NCBI GenBank assembly: GCA_017858135.1
Contig: JAFMBY010000003.1
Coordinates: forward strand, 1 to 61,443
Length of the DNA: 61,443 bases
Reading direction: 5' to 3'
DNA from: Porticoccaceae bacterium
GTDB taxonomy: Bacteria > Pseudomonadota > Gammaproteobacteria > Pseudomonadales > Porticoccaceae
How positions within the stretch are numbered: position 1 is the first letter of the stretch; the number at the start of each line of letters is the position of its first letter. The position numbers and the translations under genes are program-made. The notes under the pieces are model-generated. The model saw nothing but the letters and a program-made list of their open reading frames with translations, had not been told where the DNA came from and searched no databases. Below are positions 8,109-17,114 of the stretch, in pieces.

Positions 8109-10145
8109 TTAATGAATGCCTTTCCAATACTCGCGATTAAGCAGCATAACAAAGACCAGCAACAACAACAGAAATAACAGTACCATGCGGCCAATATGCT
8201 TGCGCTCTTCTGCCATGGGCTCTGCCACATAGGTCAGAAAGTTGACTAGATCATACATCGCCACGTCAAACTCTTCGGCAGTCATGCTGCCCGCCGAAGC
8301 GATATTGAAACGACCACAGGGATCGTCAAGAATATCTTCACCGCTTAAGAGATCGCGTTTTATACCGCCACTGGCTGTCAACACCGGCCCTGGCGCACAT
8401 TCTGGCAAGCCCTGCAGATCCAGCAGCACATGCGGCATACCGACATCTTTAAAGACCTTGTTGTTGACACCAAAAGGGCGACTTGGATCGGCATAAAAAT
8501 TACGCAGATAAGTGTAGACCCATTCGGACGAACGAGCCCGCGCGACCAACGTCAAATCTGGTGGCACAACACCAAACCACTCCTTGGCGCCGTCTTCAGG
8601 CATCGATATTTTCATCAGATCACCGATCTTCTGATCAGTGAAAACCATATTATCGAGCATCATCTGATTGGGAATACCAATATCGTTGGCAACGCGTTCC
8701 CAGCGAGAGTACTGAAACGAATGGCAACCCATGCAGTAGTTAACCGCCAGTTGAGCGCCACTCTGCAGTGAAGCATGGTCACGAAGATCGGCTTCAAAAG
8801 TATCACAATCGATGGTTCCACACGATTTTCCGCTCTCAGCACCCACTGCTTTAATCGGTAAAATCACCAGCAGCGCGACGATCAGCACGCCGCCCAGCGT
8901 CTTCCAAACACCAATTCCACCATCCATGGTAATGCGGTCTGGCTCAGGCCTAGTCGTCTCCATACGGGTCCAGAAGTAGATGCCAATAAAGTACGCAAAG
9001 TACAGAACAGTACAGATCTGCGCGAGCACTGTTCGTGCTGCCGTCGGCGCCTTAACACCCAAGTATCCGAGGATAATAAAGCAGGCAACAAAGACCAGAA
9101 TCGCAGCGCGGCTGATGTTGCCTTTATACCGCATTGAGCGCACCGGACTGCGGTCCAACCAGGGCAGCACAAACAGAATCGCGATCGCCGCAGCCATGGT
9201 AATAAAACCACCGAGCTTGTCGGGAACCGCACGCAGCATTGAGTAGTAAGGGGTGAAATACCAAACCGGTGCAATATGCTCTGGAGTCTTCAACGAGTTG
9301 GCAATCTCAAAGTTTGCATACTCTAAGAAGTAGCCACCCATCTCTGGCATAAAGAACAGGATCGCGCAGAACACAAATAGGAACACAACGATGGGCACTA
9401 GATCGTGAATAACGAAATAAGGGTAGAACGGAAGGCCGTCAATCGGATTGCCGTTTTCATCTTTGTACTTTTTGATGCTGACGCCGTCTGGGTTATTAGA
9501 ACCCACGTCGTGCAACGCGATAATGTGCATCACCACCAGCGCAATCAAGATGATTGGCATCGCCACCACATGCAGAGACATAAACCGATTCAGGGTAATA
9601 CCAGAGATTAGATAATCACCACGAATCCATTGCACGACATCTTCACCAACCACCGGAATAGCGCCAAACAGCGAAATAATCACCTGCGCGCCCCAGTAGG
9701 ACATCTGCCCCCATGGCAATACATAACCGAGGAATGCCTCGGCCATTAGCACCACATAAATGGTCATGCCGAAGATCCACACCAGCTCGCGAGGCGCTTT
9801 GTAAGAGCCATAGATCAAGCCGCGGTACATGTGCAGGTAGACCACAACAAAGAACGCGGACGCACCGGTAGAGTGGGCATAGCGGATAATCCAACCCATA
9901 TCAACATCGCGCATTATGTATTCAACAGAGGCAAACGCCTGCTCTGCAGAACCCTGATAGCTCATCAACAACCAGACACCCGTCACCAGCTGAATAACCA
10001 GGACCACCATCGACAGTACGCCGAAGTAGTACCAAAAGTTGAAGTTCTTTGGCGCATAGTACTCGGCCATATGCCGATTCCACTCGCGCTTCAGCGTAGG
10101 CATACGCGAATCTAACCACTCAGCAAAAGCTGCTGCTTTACTCAT
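8109..10145 (-). CDS. Cytochrome b / cytochrome c1 fusion protein of the bc1 complex
   Basis: One uninterrupted 678-residue frame carries both cytochrome subunits of complex III. Residues 1-406 are cytochrome b: haem-b ligands His91/His105 and His192/His207 have the family spacing, and the Qo motif is PVWY at 293-296. Residues 407-678 are cytochrome c1. An internal hydrophobic signal segment ends in AVGA at about 436, followed by haem-c motif CMGCH at 471-475, the likely axial Met in GMPHVL, and a C-terminal membrane anchor. Most gammaproteobacteria, including Pseudomonas, encode petB and petC separately at about 403 and 260 residues. The fused arrangement recalls fbcH of Bradyrhizobium, where signal peptidase cuts the polyprotein. 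It overlaps petA by one base. Confidence 0.95.
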   Translation of the reverse strand: MSKAAAFAEWLDSRMPTLKREWNRHMAEYYAPKNFNFWYYFGVLSMVVLVIQLVTGVWLLMSYQGSAEQAFASVEYIMRDVDMGWIIRYAHSTGASAFFVVVYLHMYRGLIYGSYKAPRELVWIFGMTIYVVLMAEAFLGYVLPWGQMSYWGAQVIISLFGAIPVVGEDVVQWIRGDYLISGITLNRFMSLHVVAMPIILIALVVMHIIALHDVGSNNPDGVSIKKYKDENGNPIDGLPFYPYFVIHDLVPIVVFLFVFCAILFFMPEMGGYFLEYANFEIANSLKTPEHIAPVWYFTPYYSMLRAVPDKLGGFITMAAAIAILFVLPWLDRSPVRSMRYKGNISRAAILVFVACFIILGYLGVKAPTAARTVLAQICTVLYFAYFIGIYFWTRMETTRPEPDRITMDGGIGVWKTLGGVLIVALLVILPIKAVGAESGKSCGTIDCDTFEADLRDHASLQSGAQLAVNYCMGCHSFQYSRWERVANDIGIPNQMMLDNMVFTDQKIGDLMKISMPEDGAKEWFGVVPPDLTLVARARSSEWVYTYLRNFYADPSRPFGVNNKVFKDVGMPHVLLDLQGLPECAPGPVLTASGGIKRDLLSGEDILDDPCGRFNIASAGSMTAEEFDVAMYDLVNFLTYVAEPMAEERKHIGRMVLLFLLLLLVFVMLLNREYWKGIH

Positions 10146-10750
10146 TACGCAATCTCCGCATCAATTCCGATAATAATAATGTCGTCTGACTCATACGAAT
10201 GGGGGGGAACTTCAAGATTGGTTGGCGCAGGTACGCCGGCAAAAACCCGTCCCGAGAGATCAAATTTAGAACCGTGACAGGGGCAGAAAAAACCGCCCAA
10301 CCAAGAGTCACCACCAAGATCAACCGCACCCACGTCGGGTCGATACATTGGCGCGCAACCGAGGTGCGTACACAGACCGACCAACACCAGGTACTCTTCA
10401 CGACCAGCTTGGGTTCGGGCCGAGCCACTTACATAGCTCGGCTGAGAAGCCGCTTCTGAGTCCGCATCCCTTAAGATACTGGTATCAATATCAGCAATGG
10501 CCGCTAGAGACTCTGGCGTGCGGCGCACGATATAAACTGGCTTACCGCGCCACTCGACAACCAGACGAGCGCCTGACTCAAGTTTGGAAATATTAATTTT
10601 AACCGGAGCGCCAGCAGCTTTGGCTTTGGCGCTGGGTTGCCAGGATGAGACAAAAGGTACTGCCGCACCGACTACACCTGCACCACCCACAACAGAGGTA
10701 GCACCAAGCAAAAATCGGCGGCGACTATGGTTGATACCGTCATTGGTCAT
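10145..10750 (-). CDS. petA: Ubiquinol-cytochrome c reductase Rieske iron-sulfur subunit
   Basis: This is the Rieske protein of the bc1 complex. It passes electrons from ubiquinol at the Qo site to cytochrome c1. The 201-residue protein has a twin-arginine signal (SRRRFLLG at 9-16) whose hydrophobic segment stays as a membrane anchor. The 2Fe-2S ligands are Cys127/His129 in CTHLGC and Cys156/His159 in CPCHGS; Cys132 and Cys158 form the usual disulfide. It is first in the operon, and its TAA shares one base with the ATG of the cytochrome fusion. Confidence 0.96.
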   Translation of the reverse strand: MTNDGINHSRRRFLLGATSVVGGAGVVGAAVPFVSSWQPSAKAKAAGAPVKINISKLESGARLVVEWRGKPVYIVRRTPESLAAIADIDTSILRDADSEAASQPSYVSGSARTQAGREEYLVLVGLCTHLGCAPMYRPDVGAVDLGGDSWLGGFFCPCHGSKFDLSGRVFAGVPAPTNLEVPPHSYESDDIIIIGIDAEIA

Positions 10751-10901
10751 GACGTTCTCCCTAAAGGCAAAATTGGATGTTCAAACATGCGGATTCGCAT
10801 GCAATTAAAATTGGCGCTGCATAGTAACGGAAGGCGAAAATATAAGCAACCAGAGAGTTGTAGAAAAATAGGTTAACGTATTGTTTTTTAAGGCAAAAAA
10901 A

Positions 10902-10923
10902 AGCCCGACTCACGAGTCGGGCT
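10902..10923 (-). terminator. Rho-independent terminator after rplM-rpsI
   Basis: A perfect 9-bp GC-rich stem (10902-10910 with 10915-10923) closes on a 4-base loop. On the minus strand it is followed by a run of seven T, so it should end the rplM-rpsI transcript. The plus-strand side also has a T-rich flank. It isolates petA, about 150 bases further on, which needs its own promoter in 10751-10900. Confidence 0.92.
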
Positions 10924-10942
10924 TTTCTTTTTCGCGTTGATC

Positions 10943-11335
10943 TTAACGCTTGGAGAACTGTGGACGCTTACGTGCTTTGTGCAGCCCCACTTTCTTACGC
11001 TCAACCTGTCTCGCATCACGGGTTAAGAACCCAGCTTTGCGCAGTGGTGAACGAAGATTTTCATCGTACTGAAGCAAGGCGCGGGCAATACCGTGACGGA
11101 TTGCACCAGCCTGACCAAAGTTGCCACCACCATTAACAGTGACTTTAAGATCGAACTTGTCGACCAAGTCAACAATCTCAAATGGCTGACGAACAATCAT
11201 TCGCGCCACTTCACGACCGAAGTAAACATCGATCGCGCGATCGTTAATAGAAATTTTGCCGTTTCCTGGAGTAAGGAAAACGCGAGCTGCTGACGTCTTG
11301 CGACGACCAGTACCGTAAAATTGAGTTTCTGCCAT
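10943..11335 (-). CDS. rpsI: 30S ribosomal protein S9
   Basis: S9 is a small-subunit head protein whose C-terminal tail reaches the P-site tRNA. The 130-residue protein begins [20 protein letters not shown] and ends in the basic tail [12 protein letters not shown], both diagnostic. It is the second gene of the rplM-rpsI operon, 15 bases after rplM, and is followed by a strong terminator. Confidence 0.98.
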   Translation of the reverse strand: MAETQFYGTGRRKTSAARVFLTPGNGKISINDRAIDVYFGREVARMIVRQPFEIVDLVDKFDLKVTVNGGGNFGQAGAIRHGIARALLQYDENLRSPLRKAGFLTRDARQVERKKVGLHKARKRPQFSKR

Positions 11336-11350
11336 GATAATCGCTGTCCG

Positions 11351-11779
11351 TTACAGTTCTAGAACTTGAGGCTGCTGCGCTGTATGAGGATGCTCATTAC
11401 CAGCGTAGACCTTAAGTTTTCTAAACATTTCCCGACCAAGTGGTCCGCGTGGCAACATGCCTTTCACCGCTGACTGAATAACACGCTCAGGCGCTTTATC
11501 AATCAACTTGTCAAAAGTGATGTCCTTCAGACCACCGGGATAACCGGTGTGAGAGTAATACGTTTTCTGTGTGGCCTTGTTGCCAGTCACACCAATTTTT
11601 TCGGCGTTAACCACGACGATGTAATCGCCGGTATCAACGTGAGGTGTATATTCTGGCTTGTGCTTACCACGCAAGCGTGTCGCCAATTCCACTGCCAAAC
11701 GACCCAGGGTTTTACCCTCGGCGTCTACGATATACCAATCACGTTCAACTGATTCTGCTTTAGCGCTATATGTTTTCAT
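11351..11779 (-). CDS. rplM: 50S ribosomal protein L13
   Basis: L13 is an early-assembly large-subunit protein. The start was chosen at 11779 (MKTYSAKAE) because this gives the normal 142 residues and an AGGATAAG ribosome site lies directly upstream. The frame is open for 29 more codons, but that extension has no family similarity and covers the promoter. Diagnostic segments are [31 protein letters not shown] and [10 protein letters not shown]. Confidence 0.97.
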   Translation of the reverse strand: MKTYSAKAESVERDWYIVDAEGKTLGRLAVELATRLRGKHKPEYTPHVDTGDYIVVVNAEKIGVTGNKATQKTYYSHTGYPGGLKDITFDKLIDKAPERVIQSAVKGMLPRGPLGREMFRKLKVYAGNEHPHTAQQPQVLEL

Positions 11780-11821
11780 CTTATCCTGCCTGGCTTTGGG
11801 GGATCCCAAAAAAGGGTGCGA

Positions 11822-11850
11822 ATTGTAATGATCGCCCGCCCCTATTACAA
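11822..11850 (-). promoter_or_regulatory. Candidate sigma70 promoter of rplM-rpsI inside a dyad
   Basis: Read on the minus strand, TTGTAA (11845-11850) is followed after 17 bases by TACAAT (11822-11827). This leaves a leader of roughly 35 bases before rplM. The -35 and -10 are arms of an inverted repeat (TTGTAAT/ATTACAA), so a dimeric regulator or a bidirectional promoter is conceivable. Confidence 0.5.
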
Positions 11851-11890
11851 GAGGGGATTTGAGCAAAATGAAAGTTTTTTACTGAGGCCA

Positions 11891-12988
11891 TTACGGACGG
11901 TGTGGACGGGCCAAATACTCACGGCTCTGCATTTCCAATAATCGACTCTCCGTGCGCTGAAACTCGAAGCTCAAACGCCCGTCATGATAGAGCTCATGCA
12001 TTGGCGCGGCAGCGGTTATCGCCAACTTAACGCTGCGATCATAGAACTCATCGACCAGATTGATAAAGCGTCGTGCGGCATCTTCATTGCCGACGGTAAA
12101 TATTGGCACATTGGTAATCACCACCGAGTGGAACTCGCGCGCCACCTCGATATAGTCGTTTTGACTGCGCGGACCTTCGCAGATTGCCGCAAAGTCAAAC
12201 CACACTATGTCCTCAGCCACCTTGCGCGCGGGAATCCGCCGTCCCTCAATATCCAGATCAACATTGAGCTTTATCTCACCCTCAACGGCCACTAGGCTGT
12301 CAAAAGTTGCCCCTATTGCCTGCTCCGCGAGATCACCCAACGGTGCATAGTAGAGCTCAGCCTGCTCCAGTGCGCGCAGTCGATAGTCCTGCCCTCCATC
12401 CACGTTGATCACCTGACAGTGCTTGTTGAGCAAGGCAATGGCTGGCAAGAAGCGTTGCCGTTGAAGGCCGTCACGATAGAGCAGATCAGGGATGATATTA
12501 GATGTTGCAACCAGGGTCACACCGCGCTGAAAGAGACCTTCCAACAATCTTGCGAGAATCATGGCGTCGGTAATATCACTGACAAAAAATTCATCAAAGC
12601 AGACCACCTGTGTCTCTTGTGCGATTGATTCAGCAACCACATCGAGAGGATTAACCTGCCCTTTCAAGCGCTCTAAATCCTGGTGGACACGGCGCATAAA
12701 GCGGTGAAAGTGAATCCGCATCTTGTTGTCAAAAGGCAGGCTCTCGTAGAAGCTATCCATCAAATAGGTCTTGCCTCGACCAACCCCTCCCCAGAAATAG
12801 AGGCCTGTTTCGGGTATCCGCGCAGGGCGCAAAATTTTCGCCAGCAGACCGCCTTTTTTACGCTGATTGCGTTTTACCAACCGAGAAAATAGCTCGTCTA
12901 GCTGTTCGACTGCATCAGCTTGAGCTTTATCTGCAACAAAGCCCTGTTTGGCTAGATCATTTTGATAGCGTTGTTTTGGGGTTAACAT
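11891..12988 (-). CDS. zapE: Cell division protein ZapE (AFG1-like ATPase)
   Basis: ZapE is a P-loop ATPase of the AFG1 family that acts on the Z-ring. Walker A is GGVGRGKT at 67-74, Walker B is VVCFDEFFVSD near 147, and the segment LVATSNIIPDLLYRDGLQR is typical of the family. At 365 residues it has normal length. It lies divergent from the zapG/yhcB gene and beside rplM, as in E. coli. The 210-base gap to zapG must hold both promoters, but I see no strong consensus there. Confidence 0.94.
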   Translation of the reverse strand: MLTPKQRYQNDLAKQGFVADKAQADAVEQLDELFSRLVKRNQRKKGGLLAKILRPARIPETGLYFWGGVGRGKTYLMDSFYESLPFDNKMRIHFHRFMRRVHQDLERLKGQVNPLDVVAESIAQETQVVCFDEFFVSDITDAMILARLLEGLFQRGVTLVATSNIIPDLLYRDGLQRQRFLPAIALLNKHCQVINVDGGQDYRLRALEQAELYYAPLGDLAEQAIGATFDSLVAVEGEIKLNVDLDIEGRRIPARKVAEDIVWFDFAAICEGPRSQNDYIEVAREFHSVVITNVPIFTVGNEDAARRFINLVDEFYDRSVKLAITAAAPMHELYHDGRLSFEFQRTESRLLEMQSREYLARPHRP

Positions 12989-13198
12989 CGGATATGGTAG
13001 GATCGTCGAGTAAAGGCAGACTTTAACTAGCGCGACGTCCTAAGACAACTGAAAATAATAACCAGTTTCACCTCGACGACATCAGAAACCGGAGCAAAGA
13101 CATAAATTAGTTGTCGGTTTAGCGGATAAAAGCGTTGATTCAGCAAGCGCCTTTGGCGACACTAAAGATGTTTACCGATTTAAGTATGGGAGAGTACT

Positions 13199-13717
13199 TT
13201 GATAACTTTGACCTCAATTCTGATTGCCGCGGCGTTTTTTCTGATCGGTGCTGGTGTAGGTCACCTTTTCTCAAGGAAGGTCGACAGCAGCGACAAATCA
13301 GTGCGCAATCTTGAAAAAAAGCTTGCCCAGTCTGAACAAGAACTCAGACGCTATCAGCAACAGGTCACCGAGCACTTTATGACCGCCTCTCATCTGACTG
13401 GCAATGTCGCTCAGAGCTATCGACAGATTCACGAACATCTCGCATCAAGCGCCATGCGTTTGGCAAGCCCCGAGGTGGGCAGACAGATACTCAAAGCGGG
13501 CGGCGTTGATTTTGGCTTGCTTGATGCCGACGGCAATCCACTAATTGATATCACTGATATTGAAGTTCCTCGAGACTATGCTCCCAGTGTTCCCGGCGGG
13601 ATTTTAAGAGAAGACTACGGCCTGCGTGACGCGGAACAGAAGCAAGCCGATGTAGAGTCTTCCTCTGACACTGTGGACAATGAAGATGAGAGCGACCCCA
13701 CGCAAAGCGTAGCATAA
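13199..13717 (+). CDS. zapG: YhcB/ZapG family (DUF1043) inner-membrane protein
   Basis: This 172-residue protein has one N-terminal membrane segment (about 3-22) and a coiled coil (about 33-62). The family block VTEHFMTASHLTGNVAQSY follows, and the tail is acidic and probably disordered. DUF1043 proteins such as E. coli YhcB influence division and envelope growth. The start is TTG, with GGGAGA about 6 bases upstream. Its place next to zapE supports the call. Confidence 0.85.
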   Translation: MITLTSILIAAAFFLIGAGVGHLFSRKVDSSDKSVRNLEKKLAQSEQELRRYQQQVTEHFMTASHLTGNVAQSYRQIHEHLASSAMRLASPEVGRQILKAGGVDFGLLDADGNPLIDITDIEVPRDYAPSVPGGILREDYGLRDAEQKQADVESSSDTVDNEDESDPTQSVA

Positions 13718-13756
13718 CGCCCCCCCATCACTTCAGCGCAAGCAAGGAGGTTTGCG

Positions 13757-14527
13757 GTGGCAGGATTGCCTTATTACGCCGCACTTATGCAGGCGTCTCA
13801 AAACCTACTCCCGGGCAGCTGCAGCTTATGCCGCGGTTCGCTAACGCGCTTCGATAACGCGCTGTGTCAATACTGTATCGCCGAACTACCGCGGCTGACA
13901 ACCAGTTGCCAGCGCTGCGCGGTGCCGCTTGCCAGTAATTTAATTTGCGCTGCGTGTCAGTTGACAGCGCCGGTTTTTCGTCGCTGTATCGCGGCCTTTC
14001 GCTACCAGCCGCCGATCAGCAGCATTATCGTGCGCTTGAAGAGCGACCCCTATGTAGCCGAACTGCAACAACTCAGCGCCGTGTTGGCAGAGCGCATCAC
14101 AGTGACTTATCGAGAGGCGCAACAAGTCATTCCACAGGTGGTAATCCCCCTGCCCTTACACTGGCTGAAAATGACCCGCCGCGGCTTTAATCAAAGCCAT
14201 ATCCTGTGCCAATTGCTGAGCAAGCATTTTTCCCGCCAGCACAACACAGCACTCAACCTGCGCACCGATATCTGCAGGCGCATCGCACAGGGACAAGCGC
14301 AACATCTGCTGAGTGCCAAACAGCGCCTGAGCGGCATTAAAAATGCTTTTATCGCAGAGCAACCGGTGAACGTCAGTTTAAAAGGATTATCAGTGGCGGT
14401 AGTGGACGATGTTGTGACGACCGGTGCTACCGCAAACAGTGTTGCGGCAGCACTGCTGCGAGCTGGGGTTAAAGATGTGGATATTTGGTGTCTGGCAAGA
14501 ACAAGCTGGAATAATTCGGCAGGGTGA
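13757..14527 (+). CDS. comF: ComF family phosphoribosyltransferase-like protein
   Basis: This is a 256-residue ComF-family protein. The N-terminal part (about 20-75) has CxxC pairs (CSLCRG, CQYC, CQRC, CAAC) of a zinc-ribbon type. The C-terminal part has the PRPP-binding motif VAVVDDVVTTGAT at about 213-225. ComF is needed for DNA uptake in Haemophilus and Bacillus; in many other bacteria (GntX) its role is not clear. GTG start with AAGGAGG 6 bases upstream. It is followed 6 bases later by cysE. Confidence 0.88.
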   Translation: MAGLPYYAALMQASQNLLPGSCSLCRGSLTRFDNALCQYCIAELPRLTTSCQRCAVPLASNLICAACQLTAPVFRRCIAAFRYQPPISSIIVRLKSDPYVAELQQLSAVLAERITVTYREAQQVIPQVVIPLPLHWLKMTRRGFNQSHILCQLLSKHFSRQHNTALNLRTDICRRIAQGQAQHLLSAKQRLSGIKNAFIAEQPVNVSLKGLSVAVVDDVVTTGATANSVAAALLRAGVKDVDIWCLARTSWNNSAG

Positions 14528-14533
14528 CTCAGA

Positions 14534-15337
14534 ATGCGGGTCATGAATTTATCTCCCACAAAACCAGACTCTATCTGGCAACAGATCTACCGCGAAGCGC
14601 AATCTGCAGCCCATGACGAGCCCGTCCTCGCAGACTTCTTTCAAGTTACAATACTCGACCACGATAACCTTGGCGACGCACTCAGCTGTCATCTGGCCAA
14701 TAAACTAGCCAGCAATGAAGCGCCTGCGTCCCTGCTGCGCACTGTCATGGATCGGGCATTTTCGACGCCAGACATTATCCACGCAGTCGCAGCAGATATT
14801 GTCGCCACCGTTAAGCGAGACTCAGCATGCAACCTGCATCTTACGCCATTCCTCTACTTTAAAGGTTTTCTCTCCTTACAGTCCTACCGCGCCGCGCACC
14901 AGCTCTGGGCTGAAGGGCGTCAATCGCTGGCCCTGCTTCTGCAGCACAGAATCTCACTGACATTTGCTGTCGATATACATCCGGCAGCTCGTATTGGCAG
15001 CGGCTTGTTGATCGATCACGCTACCGGCTTAGTGATTGGCGAAACCGCGGTGATTGAAGACTGCGTATCAATCATGCAGTCGGTCACACTCGGCGGCACC
15101 GGAAAGACATCAGGCGATCGTCACCCAAAGATTCGCAAGGGCGTACTGATTGGTCCGGGGGCAAAAATACTCGGCAATATTGAAGTGGGCGAAGGCGCAA
15201 TGGTTGCTGCATCCAGCGTGGTATTGAAATCTGTACCGGCGCATGCGGTGGTCGCTGGTGTACCGGCCTCGGTGGTTGGCGACGCGCGCAGTGAGGAGCC
15301 CTCTCAGGCCATGGATCACTACTTTAAGTGTGATTAA
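14534..15337 (+). CDS. cysE: Serine O-acetyltransferase (copy 1)
   Basis: CysE makes O-acetylserine from serine and acetyl-CoA, the entry to cysteine synthesis. The 267-residue protein has the helical N-terminal domain and left-handed beta-helix hexapeptide repeats. The catalytic segment is DIHPAARIGSGLLIDHATG, then IGETAVIEDCVSIMQSVTLGGTGK. The C-terminus is ...MDHYFKCD. It lacks the terminal Ile that E. coli CysE inserts into CysK, so complex formation with cysteine synthase may differ. ATG at 14534 (GGGTGA 6 bases upstream) or at 14543 is possible. Its stop overlaps that of epmA by 4 bases. A second copy is at 24114-24905. Confidence 0.95.
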   Translation: MRVMNLSPTKPDSIWQQIYREAQSAAHDEPVLADFFQVTILDHDNLGDALSCHLANKLASNEAPASLLRTVMDRAFSTPDIIHAVAADIVATVKRDSACNLHLTPFLYFKGFLSLQSYRAAHQLWAEGRQSLALLLQHRISLTFAVDIHPAARIGSGLLIDHATGLVIGETAVIEDCVSIMQSVTLGGTGKTSGDRHPKIRKGVLIGPGAKILGNIEVGEGAMVAASSVVLKSVPAHAVVAGVPASVVGDARSEEPSQAMDHYFKCD

Positions 15338-16284
15338 CAGCGACCCCAGCTGAACGGTATAACCTGATCAATAGAATCGGCGGCGTCTATCTGCATTAAC
15401 AATCGATCAACACCGATCGCTACACCGGCGCACTCGGGAAGGCCTGCGTGCATTGCCGCCAGCAGGCGATTGTCAGCGGCGACAGCGCACTTGCCAGATT
15501 GCTGGCGCAGGCGCTGATCTTCGTCAAACCGAGCGGCCTGTTCTTGCGCATCAGTAAGCTCACAGTAGCCATTGGCTAGTTCAACGCGGTTTAAAAATGC
15601 TTCGAAACGTCGACTAATGCGACGCCCCTGACTGTCGTCATCACATTTCGCCAAGGCTGACTGACAGGCGGGATAGTCGTAGACCAGCACCAGACCATCG
15701 CCTAATTGCGGCTCGACAAGCACACTGAACAAGAGGTCCAGGCAATTAGCGCGAGTCTCTTCTGCCCATGCCGGGGAACTGGCAGTAACAGCCAGACTCT
15801 GCAGAGAGGACAATTCGACAAGATGAGGATCAATCTGTAAATGCTCGAGAAACACATCCGCATAGCTAATTCGACGAACAGACGTCTCTGGCAGTAGCAT
15901 AGCAATCAGCTCTGCCACTTCATCCATTAACTGATGCTCGTCCCAGCCGCAGCGGTACCATTCCAATAGTGTAAATTCGGGATTGTGCCGACTGCCACTC
16001 TCGCCACTGCGAAAGGCCTTGCCAAGACTAAAGATATCACCACTGCCCGCCGCCAGCAGCCGCTTCATAAAATATTCGGGAGAGGTTTGTAAATAGCCGG
16101 TGACGCCAGCATTGTCGGCAACGATACTGTCAATGTTGTGATCGCTCACCGTTGCTGTAGACAGTAACGGTACATCGACTTCCATCACCTGACGCTGAGC
16201 AAAAAAACGCCGCAGCTCAGCGAGAAGCTGGCTACGCTGACGCAAAGTGCTGAGGCTAACGCCAGGTTGCCAGGGGTTTATCAA
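15334..16284 (-). CDS. epmA: EF-P--(R)-beta-lysine ligase
   Basis: EpmA (PoxA/GenX) is a truncated class II lysyl-tRNA-synthetase-like enzyme that attaches beta-lysine to elongation factor P. At 316 residues it has only the catalytic core. Motifs visible are VDVPLLSTATVSDHNIDS, LQTSPEYFMKRLLAAGSGDIFSLGKAFRSGESG and, near the end, GVAIGVDRLLMQ. There is no anticodon-binding domain. The start is TTG; I see no ATG that fits. It follows its substrate gene efp by 23 bases. The aminomutase gene epmB is not in this window. Confidence 0.94.
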   Translation of the reverse strand: MINPWQPGVSLSTLRQRSQLLAELRRFFAQRQVMEVDVPLLSTATVSDHNIDSIVADNAGVTGYLQTSPEYFMKRLLAAGSGDIFSLGKAFRSGESGSRHNPEFTLLEWYRCGWDEHQLMDEVAELIAMLLPETSVRRISYADVFLEHLQIDPHLVELSSLQSLAVTASSPAWAEETRANCLDLLFSVLVEPQLGDGLVLVYDYPACQSALAKCDDDSQGRRISRRFEAFLNRVELANGYCELTDAQEQAARFDEDQRLRQQSGKCAVAADNRLLAAMHAGLPECAGVAIGVDRLLMQIDAADSIDQVIPFSWGRC

Positions 16285-16307
16285 AATAGATCAACGCTGT
16301 TCACAGC

Positions 16308-16880
16308 CTATTTGCCGCTGACGCGCCCCTGATATTCTCCGGTGCGCGTATCGACCTTTACAATCTCTCCCTGATCGAGGAAAAGAGGCACCTTCACGAC
16401 TGCACCGGTGATTAATTTGGCTGGCTTGCTGCCACCCTGAGCGGTGTCACCGCGCAGACCAGGATCGGTCTCAACGATCTCCAGCTCAACGTGGTTCGGC
16501 GGCGTAACGGACAGCGGCGCCCCGTTGTAGAGGGTGACAACACACATATCCTGCTCACTGAGCCAAATTAGCGCATCACCGACAGCTTTCTCGTTCGCCT
16601 GATGCTGCTCAAACGTATCTGGCTCCATAAAATACCAAAAGTCGCCATCGTTGTAGAGATACTGCATATCAGTATCCATAACGTCAGCAGCTTCCAGTGA
16701 CTCACCTGATTTAAAGGTCTTTTCTAAAACCCGAGCGGTCTTAAGATTGCGTAACTTAACTCGGTTAAAGGCCTGACCCTTACCTGGTTTTACAAACTCA
16801 TTTTCCAAGATGGAACAAGGATCACCGTCGAGCATTACTTTTAACCCGGAGCGGAATTCGTTGGTTGAGTAGTTTGCCAT
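16308..16880 (-). CDS. efp: Elongation factor P
   Basis: EF-P rescues ribosomes stalled at polyproline. The start at 16880 (MANYSTNEF) was preferred over an 18-codon upstream extension because it matches the family N-terminus and gives 190 residues. The modified lysine is Lys34 in KPGKGQAF, consistent with beta-lysylation by the adjacent epmA. Three beta-barrel domains are present; the C-terminus is ...[12 protein letters not shown]. The 234 bases upstream (16881-17114) are AT-rich and shared with the divergent PilZ-like gene. Confidence 0.97.
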   Translation of the reverse strand: MANYSTNEFRSGLKVMLDGDPCSILENEFVKPGKGQAFNRVKLRNLKTARVLEKTFKSGESLEAADVMDTDMQYLYNDGDFWYFMEPDTFEQHQANEKAVGDALIWLSEQDMCVVTLYNGAPLSVTPPNHVELEIVETDPGLRGDTAQGGSKPAKLITGAVVKVPLFLDQGEIVKVDTRTGEYQGRVSGK

Positions 16881-17114
16881 TGCTATGTCGTCTCGATTGT
16901 CTAAAAAGGCCGCTATGATACCCGAACTTCCCACCGATTAGAGCAGTTTGTCTTAGCGCCGAGTAAATTTTTTCATCTGTTTTAATTAATTCGTTATTGA
17001 ATCAGCGCGACTGAGCGAGAAAATTGACTACACTTAAATACAACGAAAAGGATAAAAAAGCCTCAATCGATCCCAAAAGATACTTGGGGCGCATGTTAAT
17101 AACAACTCATCAGG

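Noticed and set aside
8925-8927. Separate internal start for cytochrome c1 (Met407)
   Set aside because: No Shine-Dalgarno lies before it and there is no stop for cytochrome b, so a single polyprotein is the simpler reading.
8242-9274. Several open frames on both strands within the cytochrome fusion
   Set aside because: They are shadows of the real frame, which has haem motifs and membrane segments throughout; none has a ribosome site or family motif.
11780-11866. 29-codon N-terminal extension of L13
   Set aside because: It has no family match, it covers the promoter, and a good ribosome site serves the MKTYS start.
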